DNA from: an uncultured Oleiphilus sp.
GTDB lineage: Bacteria > Pseudomonadota > Gammaproteobacteria > Pseudomonadales > Oleiphilaceae
NCBI GenBank assembly: GCA_913020245.1
Contig: CAJWAD010000025.1
Span: 1-38,194, forward strand
DNA length: 38,194 bases
Direction of reading: 5' to 3'
Below the pieces are notes generated by a model, which made no database searches, was not told the DNA's origin, and saw only the letters and a program-made list of their open reading frames with translations. The translations under genes were made by a program, and so were the position numbers. Shown here piece after piece: positions 7,325-15,638 of this stretch (its first letter is position 1; each line of letters opens with the position of its first letter).

Positions 7325-9499
7325 ATGTTTGCGATGAATAAAATAAGCAGCCAGCTTATTGTCGTTGTCTTTGTAGCGCTTGGGGTCTTTGGCTTAGGTG
7401 TAGCGGGCACGATTGGCTTTCAATCGTATTCTGATTTAGAGGAGGTCGCCCTAGAGCAAGTGGAAACCTCTGCCCACTTATTTAAATCTGATTATGAGAC
7501 GGTAATTGGCCGAGTTTATGATGCGATAAGTGCCGTTGGCACTGATCAAAGTATTTCAGAACAAATCGTACTATTAAGCACGTATGGGCCGTTGTACAGT
7601 GAAGACTCGGAAATGGTTGGGCGTGATATAGAAGAAGCGCTGACAAGTTTTTACTTGCAGGCGCAATTAAAAATCGTGCGATCGCTAATCCACTTGCTGC
7701 CGCAAAATAATTTGAGTCATTTAGCGTTATACCATCTAGATCCATTCAACTCATTTGAAAATAGCCACCCTTTACCGGCGTTTATTATTAATGGTGACAC
7801 GGTATGGTTATACCGATATCACAGTAAAGCGGTGAATTCTAATTTTACAGTTTACAAACTTCCGTTGGTTAATCTCAATGTTGGTGAGGACTTATTTGAT
7901 ATTAGCTCTGTTTATCAGGAACGGGCTGATTTTTTCTACGATACAATCGGCGTTGAAAAAGTCAGCGATCTACCGTTCGAACATTTTAAAGCGTTAGGCC
8001 GTCCAAAAATATATTCGGGTGGTCATGTAATTCATACCTTAAATGGTGAGTTTGGTGCCGCGGTATGGGCCCCAATTTCTTCAAGTTTGACCAGCCCTAA
8101 AACGTGGGAACGAACCCCAGCTTATGCTTCTGTCATTGTGGGTATGCACGAGCTTACCCAGTCTGGTTTGAACGCAATCTCACTGCGTTTAGATGCGGAT
8201 ATCGCGATTGAATCTGATGAAAATGTCTGGATATCGACAATTAATGGCCATGAACGTTTCAAAATGACGGAAACGCAACATACCGTGATTGATGAGGCGC
8301 AATACCTATTTTCTGAAGTCTCGATAGACCTCCCAAGCAATAAGCCTGAAGAGATTTTTAATGTTATTGCACTTAAGCCGACTGAAGGCTTGATGGATCG
8401 TACAAAGTCTCTCATTAGCCGATTGTTCATCTTAAGTTTTATGGCCATCATGTTAACGGCTTTTGCAATATATATACTCGTAAGGAGTAAGTTGAGAGAT
8501 CCGCTCGAAAACTTGATGGACGGTGTAAAGAAAATGCAAGAAGGGCGTGCAGATGTGCAGGTCGATATACACGTCAAAAATGAGCTGGCGACGTTAGGCC
8601 GCTCCTTTAATGAAATGGCTAAAGACGTTCAACAAAAATCGAAAGAGCTTCAATTAGCGAACGATACCTTAGAAGGAAAAGTTAAAAAACGCACACAAGA
8701 CCTGCAAAGTGCACAGAAAAAACTGATCTTATCGGAAAAGATGGCTTCTCTGGGGCAATTAGTGGCCGGTGTTGCGCACGAGATCAATACGCCCCTAGGT
8801 AATTGTGTTACGGCACTGTCTTTTAACGCCGATACGCTGGAAGAGTTGAAACGGAAATACGCCGACCAGAAGCTCACGGCAACCGATTTTAGACAGTTCT
8901 TATCGTCTAGCTCGGAGTCGATGCAGCTGATGGAGAAAAATTTAATGCGAGCTGCAGAATTGATGCGGACCTTTAAAAATGTAGCGGTGAGTCAATCAGT
9001 TGAAGAGGTCTCAAGCTTTCGCCTTAAGCAACATATTGAAGAGGTGTTGCTGACATTGAACCCGCAAATGCGCCACAGTAAAATCGACGTATCGATCGAT
9101 GTCGATGAAGGTATTGAAGTGAAAAGCTTTGCCGGCGCCTATTATCAACTAATGAGTAATTTAATTCTTAATAGTGTCCGTCATGCTTTTCCGGATAAAA
9201 AAGGCCACATAAGCATAAAGATTGAAAAGCAGGCCGAGGCGCTTTATTTCAGTTATTCAGACGACGGTGCAGGTATGGATCCGCAAACCTTGAACAAGAT
9301 TTTTGATCCATTTTTTACGACCAAACGGGGTGCGGGTGGCACCGGACTTGGTATGTATATGATTTATAACATTGTCACCCAATTGCTTGGAGGGTCCATT
9401 AAAGCGAGCAGTGTGCAAGGGGAGGGGACGCAGTTCGAGATACTTTTACCTGTAGAATTACCCCAGAAAAACGCCGGTGCTGAACACTACAGCATTTAA
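7325..9499 (+). CDS. Membrane sensor histidine kinase coupled to the upstream binding protein
   Basis: The 724-residue kinase has an N-terminal membrane helix (about 10-32), a large periplasmic region (about 35-362) that I do not recognise, a second helix (about 364-387), a HAMP linker and a short coiled coil. The kinase core follows: H box AGVAHEINTPLGN with the phospho-accepting H485, N box LILNSVRHAF (N616), G1 box DDGAGM (646-651), F box FDPFFTTKR and G2 GGTGLGMYM. There is no receiver or Hpt domain. The start overlaps nothing but abuts the binding protein's stop (TAA then ATG), with no separate ribosome site, so translation is probably coupled. No response regulator gene is in the window. 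The likely model is that the periplasmic protein presents its ligand to the kinase's outer domain. Confidence 0.92.
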   Translation: MFAMNKISSQLIVVVFVALGVFGLGVAGTIGFQSYSDLEEVALEQVETSAHLFKSDYETVIGRVYDAISAVGTDQSISEQIVLLSTYGPLYSEDSEMVGRDIEEALTSFYLQAQLKIVRSLIHLLPQNNLSHLALYHLDPFNSFENSHPLPAFIINGDTVWLYRYHSKAVNSNFTVYKLPLVNLNVGEDLFDISSVYQERADFFYDTIGVEKVSDLPFEHFKALGRPKIYSGGHVIHTLNGEFGAAVWAPISSSLTSPKTWERTPAYASVIVGMHELTQSGLNAISLRLDADIAIESDENVWISTINGHERFKMTETQHTVIDEAQYLFSEVSIDLPSNKPEEIFNVIALKPTEGLMDRTKSLISRLFILSFMAIMLTAFAIYILVRSKLRDPLENLMDGVKKMQEGRADVQVDIHVKNELATLGRSFNEMAKDVQQKSKELQLANDTLEGKVKKRTQDLQSAQKKLILSEKMASLGQLVAGVAHEINTPLGNCVTALSFNADTLEELKRKYADQKLTATDFRQFLSSSSESMQLMEKNLMRAAELMRTFKNVAVSQSVEEVSSFRLKQHIEEVLLTLNPQMRHSKIDVSIDVDEGIEVKSFAGAYYQLMSNLILNSVRHAFPDKKGHISIKIEKQAEALYFSYSDDGAGMDPQTLNKIFDPFFTTKRGAGGTGLGMYMIYNIVTQLLGGSIKASSVQGEGTQFEILLPVELPQKNAGAEHYSI

Positions 9500-9522
9500 A
9501 GAAGCGATCTTTGATTTTCCGT

Positions 9523-10728
9523 CTAAATAAAGGCTCGCAAGAGACTCGTGGCAATACATAAAGCCACGATCCAAAGTGGCGATCGTTTAAAATGTATTAA
9601 TATAATGCAGCCACAAACGACGATTGCAATGTCGGCCAATGATTGAATGCCTGAGGTGATAATCGGGTCATATAGGGTCGCTAATAAAATTCCAACGACA
9701 GCCGCATTTACGCTTGTAATAGCCGCTACAAGTGATTTTCTAGTCGCTAGCAGTTGCCAAAACGGCAATACGCCACCCAATAAAATAAAGCCTGGCAAGA
9801 ATATAGAAACAAGTGCAAGGCATGCGCCAAGCAAAGCGTTCTCAGCACTCATTAGTGCACCTAAATACGCTGCGAAACTGAACATAGGGCCAGGAATTGC
9901 CTGCGCAGCGCCGTATCCGCTTATAAATGTAGCTTCATCGATGATACCGGTATGAACGACCGATTCTTCTAGCAATGGCAGAACGACATGTCCACCGCCA
10001 AAAACCAATGCGCCAGCTTGATAAAATACTTGTGCGTTCAATAAGTCTTTTTGATCTGTGGAGATAAAGGTCAATAACAAAAGTAAAAAGAAAACGCTCA
10101 ATAAGGTTATACCTATTCTTGAGCTGTAATAGACAATATTCGCGGGTCTTGCTTGAGGTGATGGATCTTTCAATACGAGCGCGCCATAAATAGCGGCTGC
10201 TAGAATTACGATAAGTTGTCCATAAATTTGATCAACCGTTACGAGAAAGATTGCCGAGCCAAGCGCTAACAGTTTGCGGCGTAGGTCTGGACATAAATTC
10301 TTCGTCATATTGAAAATGGCATCGATAACGACCACGCACGCGACAAGCTTGAGTCCTTGCGTTAAAGCGTTACTCAGCGATGAATATGTTTGGCTCACAT
10401 ACAGGGAAAAAAAAACCAATACAATGGCAGAGGGCAGCGTAAACCCGATAAAGGCGGAAAATGCACCTAACCAGCCCGCCCGGTGCAAACCAATTGCGAA
10501 CCCTAGTTGACTGCTTGCAGGCCCGGGCAGAAACTGGCTAACGGCGAGTAATTGTGCAAACTGCGCTTCACTAATCCACTTTTTTTGTTCGATAAAGGTT
10601 TTATGAAAGTAGCCAATGTGGGCAATGGGGCCGCCGAATGAGGTTAGACCAAGTTTTATAAAGACTCGCAACACTTCGAGGGCAGAACCTTGATGGCGCT
10701 CTTCTTGTTTCTCGCTGTTTATATGCAT
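9523..10728 (-). CDS. chrA: Chromate transporter, CHR family (long form)
   Basis: ChrA proteins export chromate across the inner membrane. This 401-residue protein has the two-domain long form. The N half opens with GLTSFGGPIAHIGYFHK and carries SQFLPGPASSQLGFAIG; the C half repeats the pattern with FGGGHVVLPLLEE and AQAIPGPMFSFAAYLG. Each half has several hydrophobic helices. No chrB regulator or other metal-resistance gene is adjacent, so its control is not apparent, and some CHR proteins act on other anions. It converges on the histidine kinase, with only 23 bases between the two stops and no hairpin there. Confidence 0.93.
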   Translation of the reverse strand: MHINSEKQEERHQGSALEVLRVFIKLGLTSFGGPIAHIGYFHKTFIEQKKWISEAQFAQLLAVSQFLPGPASSQLGFAIGLHRAGWLGAFSAFIGFTLPSAIVLVFFSLYVSQTYSSLSNALTQGLKLVACVVVIDAIFNMTKNLCPDLRRKLLALGSAIFLVTVDQIYGQLIVILAAAIYGALVLKDPSPQARPANIVYYSSRIGITLLSVFFLLLLLTFISTDQKDLLNAQVFYQAGALVFGGGHVVLPLLEESVVHTGIIDEATFISGYGAAQAIPGPMFSFAAYLGALMSAENALLGACLALVSIFLPGFILLGGVLPFWQLLATRKSLVAAITSVNAAVVGILLATLYDPIITSGIQSLADIAIVVCGCIILIHFKRSPLWIVALCIATSLLRAFI

Positions 10729-10811
10729 ACGAACAGTCTACGAGTTTTATATGACAGTTTTAAGATCAGAATAAAGCTAGTCGGTTTTTGTGGTCTTTTT
10801 GACTTAATAAC

Positions 10812-12668
10812 TTAATGAGATGCCCACCAATTTTCGACGCCTAGTTTGAGGGTGGGTTGTTCGGTAGGTATTCCGAAACGGTTCCAATAGGCGACTCGAT
10901 GATAGTTTAAGTGCCAATTTGGAATGATGTAGTGCTTCCAAAGCAAAACCCGATCAAGCGCTTTCATCGCGACTTGCAATGCCCTTTCGTCTTTCGCCTC
11001 CAACACATGGCTAACCATAGCATCAACGACCGTCGATTTTATTCCCGAATAATTTTGGCTGCCCTCAACATCCGCTTGGGATGAATGAAAGTAGTCTCGC
11101 TGTTCATAACTCGGTGAGAGCCCCTGAGACAGAACAAAGGTAGACATATCAAAATCAAATTGATCCAAGCGCACTTTGTATTGGGTTGTCTCAAGTAGTC
11201 GAGGCGTCGCGTTAATTCCGATGCGAGCCAGATTTTTGACGAAGGGTAAAATAATACGTTTAAGACCGGCTTGGCGATAAATTATCTCAAACTCAAACGT
11301 TTGCTGGGTTTTACTATGGCGCAGCGTCTTGTTGTGCATCGCCCAATTAGCACTTTTTAACAAGGCCAATGCTTTGCGCATCCCGAGCCTGATATTTCCA
11401 TCACCTTCGTAAGTAGGGATATCAAATGATTGATCGAACAGTGCGCTAGGTAATTGTTCTTTGAAGGGTGCCAGTAGTTTGAGCTCTTCTCCCTGCGGTG
11501 TGTCCGTTGCTGAAAACTTCGAATTAGGATAATAAGACTTATTCCGTTGATACGCGTCATTAAACAGCGCCTTGTTGGTCCATTCGAAATCAAACATAAG
11601 ACTAATCGCTTCCCGAACACGAGAATCGGCGAACAGTTTCCGTCGGGTGTTAAAAAAGAAGCCTTGCGTGCCAGAGGGAATTTCATGCCTGATTTCACGT
11701 TTAATAACGTTTCCTGCAGCAAGTGCCGGGAAATTATAAGCGCTGGCCCAGTTTTTTGCCGTGTAATCATAAAAAATATCGAATTCATCAGATTTGAAGG
11801 CTTCGAAGGCAATGGTTTGATCACGGAAATAATGAATACTCACTTCGTCAAAATTGAATCGGCCTTTGTAGACATTTAGCTCTTTTGCCCAAAAATTATT
11901 GTTGCGTTGCAGTAACAGATGACTTCCCAATTCCACATGTTTAATTTTATAGGGCCCGCTCAACAAGGGCGGTGTCTCTGATGCCCTTTCAAAGTCTTTG
12001 TCTTGCCAATAATGTTGAGGTAAGACGGGCAATTCGCCTGCACGAATGATGTTGGCTTTTTGATAGGGAGGTTTGAAGTTGAATCGCACACGGCTTGAGG
12101 TGATAACTTCCACGTTATCTATGCCAAGAAAACTTTGTTGGAAGCGAGGGTGCCCTTTATCAATTAGGGTTTTATATGAAAAAAGAACATCCTGCGCATC
12201 GATGCGGTGGCCATCGTGAAACGCGGCTTTCGGATTTAGGTCGAATTCGACCCACGCGTAATCCGTTGGATAGCGGATCTTTTTAGCGATTAAACCATAG
12301 GCGCTTTGCGCTTCGTCACCCGAGGGTGAATAGTTGCCTGTGCCGACCAAAAGTGTTTCATTCAATTCTGAAAAGCCATACATAAATTGGCCAGGCGAGT
12401 TAAATGGGCTGATACCTTTGAGTGTATAGGGATTGAGTGAATCAAATGTACCAAAGCCCATCAAACGCAGTTTACCGCCTTTCGGGGCGTCAGGCTTTAC
12501 CCAAACGAAATGTTCAAAGTCCTCAGCGTAAGCAAGATTGCCATGCAGGGCGATACCATAGCTCTCAATGATTGATGCAGCTTTGCTTTGAACTTGTTCG
12601 GCAACGCTCACGCTGGAAACGAAAAGGAAGAACCAAACAAAACTGTTGGCAACGAGTTTTGTGATCAT
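10812..12668 (-). CDS. YejA-like extracellular solute-binding protein, family 5
   Basis: This is a periplasmic oligopeptide-binding protein of the DppA/OppA superfamily, closest by eye to YejA, which serves microcin C/peptide uptake in E. coli. Residues 1-23 form a signal peptide ending SVA. The mature N terminus contains YGIALHGNLAYAEDF and KPDAPKGGKLRLMGFGTFDS, typical of the YejA group; the remainder is a full-length SBP_bac_5 fold (618 residues in all). No YejB, YejE or YejF partner is nearby. Its ATG follows the mmsB stop directly (TAAATG), so it is the last gene of the valine-degradation unit. It could feed peptides into that pathway using a permease encoded elsewhere, or have another binding role. 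Confidence 0.88.
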   Translation of the reverse strand: MITKLVANSFVWFFLFVSSVSVAEQVQSKAASIIESYGIALHGNLAYAEDFEHFVWVKPDAPKGGKLRLMGFGTFDSLNPYTLKGISPFNSPGQFMYGFSELNETLLVGTGNYSPSGDEAQSAYGLIAKKIRYPTDYAWVEFDLNPKAAFHDGHRIDAQDVLFSYKTLIDKGHPRFQQSFLGIDNVEVITSSRVRFNFKPPYQKANIIRAGELPVLPQHYWQDKDFERASETPPLLSGPYKIKHVELGSHLLLQRNNNFWAKELNVYKGRFNFDEVSIHYFRDQTIAFEAFKSDEFDIFYDYTAKNWASAYNFPALAAGNVIKREIRHEIPSGTQGFFFNTRRKLFADSRVREAISLMFDFEWTNKALFNDAYQRNKSYYPNSKFSATDTPQGEELKLLAPFKEQLPSALFDQSFDIPTYEGDGNIRLGMRKALALLKSANWAMHNKTLRHSKTQQTFEFEIIYRQAGLKRIILPFVKNLARIGINATPRLLETTQYKVRLDQFDFDMSTFVLSQGLSPSYEQRDYFHSSQADVEGSQNYSGIKSTVVDAMVSHVLEAKDERALQVAMKALDRVLLWKHYIIPNWHLNYHRVAYWNRFGIPTEQPTLKLGVENWWASH

Positions 12669-13574
12669 TTAATGCGGTTTATTTGCGATCAATTCAATAA
12701 TGCTGGAAAAGTCACGTTTGCCATCACCTGCGGCCTGCTTTTCTATAAATAGACTTTGCGCAAGTTTACCAAGCGGTGTCCCAGCATCATTACTTTTCGC
12801 ATTATCAATCGCCAAACCAAGATCTTTAGCCATAAGATCAACCATAAAACCCGGTTCATAATTATTACTTGCGGGTGCGGTTGGCATGACGCCAGGGAAG
12901 GGGTTATATTTTTCTAAGCTCCAATTATCGCCGGAACTTGCACGCATAATTTCGGATAGAGTACTGGCATTAACGCCGTTTTTCTCACCAAGTGTGAGTG
13001 CTTCGGAGGTGCCGATCATGTGAATAGCGAGCAGCATATTGTTGCACATTTTGGCTACTTGACCTGCACCTGCTGGGCCTGCATGGAAGATGTTTTTGCC
13101 CATTGCATTAAGTATTGGCTGCGCCTTGTCAAATGCCTCAGAGCTACCTCCGCACATAAAGGCGAGCGTGCCCGCTTGCGCAGCCACCACGCCGCCAGAG
13201 ACGGGTGAATCAAGACAGAATAAACCATGGTTCTCGCAGCTTTCATGCAGTGCGCGCGCGGTTTCCGCATCGATAGTAGAGGAGTCTATAATAAGAGAGC
13301 CTTTTGCAAGTCGGCCACAGAGTCCTTCGTCGCCCATAAATAAAGACGCAACATGTTTTCCGGCTGGCAGCATAGAAACGACTATTGAAGCACCTTCGCA
13401 GGCATCGTGTGCGGAATGCGCTGCATAAGCGCCCTCACGAGCAAGTGATTGAAGCAATTCAGGCATGAGGTCATAAGCACGTACTTGTAAGCCTGAAGAG
13501 AGTAGATTCTTTGCCATGGGCGCACCCATATTGCCCAAGCCTATAAACGCGACCGTAGTGTTCTGTGAGCTCAT
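12669..13574 (-). CDS. mmsB: 3-Hydroxyisobutyrate dehydrogenase
   Basis: MmsB oxidises 3-hydroxyisobutyrate to methylmalonate semialdehyde with NAD+, a step of valine breakdown. The Rossmann motif FIGLGNMGAPMAKNL lies at residues 10-24, the substrate loop DSPVSGGVVAAQAGTL at 122-137, and the catalytic lysine is in GAGQVAKMCNN (K175). At 301 residues it is a standard length. The related tartronate semialdehyde reductases share this fold; the flanking valine genes decide the call. It lies 54 bases downstream of the HIBYL-CoA hydrolase gene and is directly followed by the YejA-like gene. Confidence 0.93.
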   Translation of the reverse strand: MSSQNTTVAFIGLGNMGAPMAKNLLSSGLQVRAYDLMPELLQSLAREGAYAAHSAHDACEGASIVVSMLPAGKHVASLFMGDEGLCGRLAKGSLIIDSSTIDAETARALHESCENHGLFCLDSPVSGGVVAAQAGTLAFMCGGSSEAFDKAQPILNAMGKNIFHAGPAGAGQVAKMCNNMLLAIHMIGTSEALTLGEKNGVNASTLSEIMRASSGDNWSLEKYNPFPGVMPTAPASNNYEPGFMVDLMAKDLGLAIDNAKSNDAGTPLGKLAQSLFIEKQAAGDGKRDFSSIIELIANKPH

Positions 13575-13628
13575 TATTTTATTTCCTTGTGTTGTTTTTA
13601 TTTTTCATCGACGTTTGTGTGCGAGACC

Positions 13629-14762
13629 TCAGGATAGTCGCAGTGGATTTGCTTCTGCGCCACCTTCCCATGGTGCTCTAAAAAATGATTCCAGCAAGGT
13701 GTTGCTCACTTCACTAAAATGCTGATGCTGCCATTTTGGTTGCTTGTCTTTATCGATTAACAGTGCACGAACGCCCTCGGCAAATTCTGTGTGTCGGACA
13801 ATATTGGTAGCCAGTTGGAGTTCACTTTCAAATACGGTGGTTAATGCACTGTGGCGATGACGCCGCAATTGTTCAAAAATCAGGACAGAGGAAAGGGGTG
13901 AGCCTATCATTAACGTTTTTATAGATCGCTTAAACCACTCGCTATCGATCTGTAAATGCTGCAATGCAGTAATGACTTCGCCCAATGATGTCTCATGACA
14001 TGCCTTACTTATTTCGGCTAGATAGGGTTTAAGCTCGGATGTAACATGATTGTGCGTGGCCTGATCCGTCTCGTTATTTTTGTGTAGCAAGCTACTTAGT
14101 AAACGATGGTTTTCGCGGCTGTCAACAGACCACGTTTCTCGGATTAGAGTGTCTTCTAGCTTGGCGATTGTTTTTGTGTCTAGAAAAAAGTCTGCTAAAC
14201 CGGTGATGAGTGCATCGGGCGCATTCACACTAGCACCGGTAAGCGCAAAGAAAATACCCAGCGCGTACGGCATCTTATTTAAAAACCAAGTGCCGCCCAC
14301 ATCGGGGAATAGCCCAATCGTTATTTCTGGCATGGCGATGCGTGTTCGTTCATTGGTCACACGGTGTGAGGCGCCTGCCATCAAACCTAGACCGCCTCCC
14401 ATAACGATGCCTGTGGCCAAGCAAAGAATGGGTTTGGTATAGGTATGAATTAAGTAGTTAAGTTGGTACTCCTCACAAAAAAATTGCTCAGCGTATTTTC
14501 TAGGCCCCGATGTTTCACTAATAGACGATTCATAGAGTTTTTGTACATCGCCGCCTGCGCAGAATGCTTTGTCTCCCGCGCCCTTAAGTACGATGATTGC
14601 GATGCTCTCATCCTCGGCCCACATAGCGAGTGTAGTCGTGAGCGCCCCGACCATTTCAAGGGTCAGACTATTGAGCGTTTTTTCGGCATTGAGAGTTAAT
14701 ATGCCTATTTTACCTTGCTTTGCATCTAAGGTTTCAACGATTACCTGGGAGGTCTGGACCAT
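13629..14762 (-). CDS. 3-Hydroxyisobutyryl-CoA hydrolase
   Basis: This crotonase-fold enzyme hydrolyses 3-hydroxyisobutyryl-CoA to free 3-hydroxyisobutyrate, the step before MmsB. It shows GAGDKAFCAGGDV (oxyanion hole), GIVMGGGLGLMAGASHRV and MPEITIGLFPDVGGTWFL, which contains the Glu and Asp typical of HIBYL-CoA hydrolases rather than hydratases. The C-terminal extension beyond the crotonase core is also typical. I chose the ATG at 14762 (377 residues). An upstream in-frame GTG at 14831 would overlap the end of the enoyl-CoA hydratase gene and adds a tail with no family support. It is the third gene of the valine unit. Confidence 0.9.
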   Translation of the reverse strand: MVQTSQVIVETLDAKQGKIGILTLNAEKTLNSLTLEMVGALTTTLAMWAEDESIAIIVLKGAGDKAFCAGGDVQKLYESSISETSGPRKYAEQFFCEEYQLNYLIHTYTKPILCLATGIVMGGGLGLMAGASHRVTNERTRIAMPEITIGLFPDVGGTWFLNKMPYALGIFFALTGASVNAPDALITGLADFFLDTKTIAKLEDTLIRETWSVDSRENHRLLSSLLHKNNETDQATHNHVTSELKPYLAEISKACHETSLGEVITALQHLQIDSEWFKRSIKTLMIGSPLSSVLIFEQLRRHRHSALTTVFESELQLATNIVRHTEFAEGVRALLIDKDKQPKWQHQHFSEVSNTLLESFFRAPWEGGAEANPLRLS

Positions 14763-14814
14763 ATTGTTCTCTGTGATAAAAACTATGTAATTATGCGATG
14801 GGCGTGCTGTTGTT

Positions 14815-15603
14815 TCACTGCCATTTTGCACTGCGTTTTTCTAAGAAGGCATTCGTGCCTTCCAGCTGGTTTACCTCACCAATTAGGTCAATAAATTCAT
14901 CACGTTCATCGATCAGGCCTCTCTCTATAGCGGCTTCACGCGGAGCAATAAGTAAACGTTTTGACGCTTTAATCGCATCAGGGCTTTGTTCGGCCACTTG
15001 CGATGCCGTGTCTAAAGCGACTGTCAGCGCGGAACCCCGTGGCACGGTTCGTTGTGCAAGTCCAATGCGTGTGGCCGTCTCCGCATCGATCCGCTCGCCG
15101 AGCAATATCATACGCGCAGTCCAGGCTTCGCCTACTAACCACGCTAATCGTTGTGTACCTCCAGCACAGGGTAGAAGCCCAACTTTAGCTTCTGGCAGTG
15201 CCAATTGCGCTTGTTCTTCAACAATTCGGATATCACAGGCGAGGGCACATTCAAGACCACCGCCCATAGCGTAACCATTAATTGCTGCAATCGAAACGCC
15301 TTGAAATCCGGCGAGTGCCTCAAAAGCTTCACCAAAAGCTTCCGCTACAATACGTGATTCTTCTTTATTGCCTTTGGCAAACTGCTTCAGGTCAGCACCG
15401 GCTGAGAAAAACTTTTCACCTTGGCCATGAATAACCAGTGCCACGACTTCCGGCATGGTGTTCAACTTCTTAATAACTTCATGTAAGCCATTCAAGCTTT
15501 CTAATGTCCATGTATTTGCGGGCGGGTTATTAATCGTTATCTGTGCCAGAGGACCGTTTACATTGACTTGAAGTGTATCGGTTGTTGAAATTGTATCGCT
15601 CAT
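14815..15603 (-). CDS. Enoyl-CoA hydratase, probably acting on methacrylyl-CoA
   Basis: This 262-residue crotonase-family hydratase probably adds water to methacrylyl-CoA in valine breakdown. The oxyanion-hole segment GEKFFSAGADLKQF is at about 62-75. Both catalytic glutamates are kept: E118 in GGGLECALACD and E138 in ALPEAKVGLLP, twenty residues apart as in mitochondrial enoyl-CoA hydratase. GGTQRLAWLVG follows. The presence of both supports hydratase rather than isomerase activity. It lies 35 bases after the acyl-CoA dehydrogenase gene and 52 bases before the hydrolase gene. The substrate is inferred from the operon. Confidence 0.9.
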   Translation of the reverse strand: MSDTISTTDTLQVNVNGPLAQITINNPPANTWTLESLNGLHEVIKKLNTMPEVVALVIHGQGEKFFSAGADLKQFAKGNKEESRIVAEAFGEAFEALAGFQGVSIAAINGYAMGGGLECALACDIRIVEEQAQLALPEAKVGLLPCAGGTQRLAWLVGEAWTARMILLGERIDAETATRIGLAQRTVPRGSALTVALDTASQVAEQSPDAIKASKRLLIAPREAAIERGLIDERDEFIDLIGEVNQLEGTNAFLEKRSAKWQ

Positions 15604-15638
15604 TTTAGTCTCTTTATTTTTGGGCTGATAGATGTTGG

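Noticed and set aside
14763-14831. Longer HIBYL-CoA hydrolase from the GTG at 14831
   Set aside because: The extra 23 residues overlap the preceding gene and do not fit the family, while the ATG at 14762 begins at the expected place.
14815-15603. Loss of a catalytic glutamate in the enoyl-CoA hydratase
   Set aside because: On careful alignment both glutamates (E118 and E138) are present at the expected 20-residue distance.
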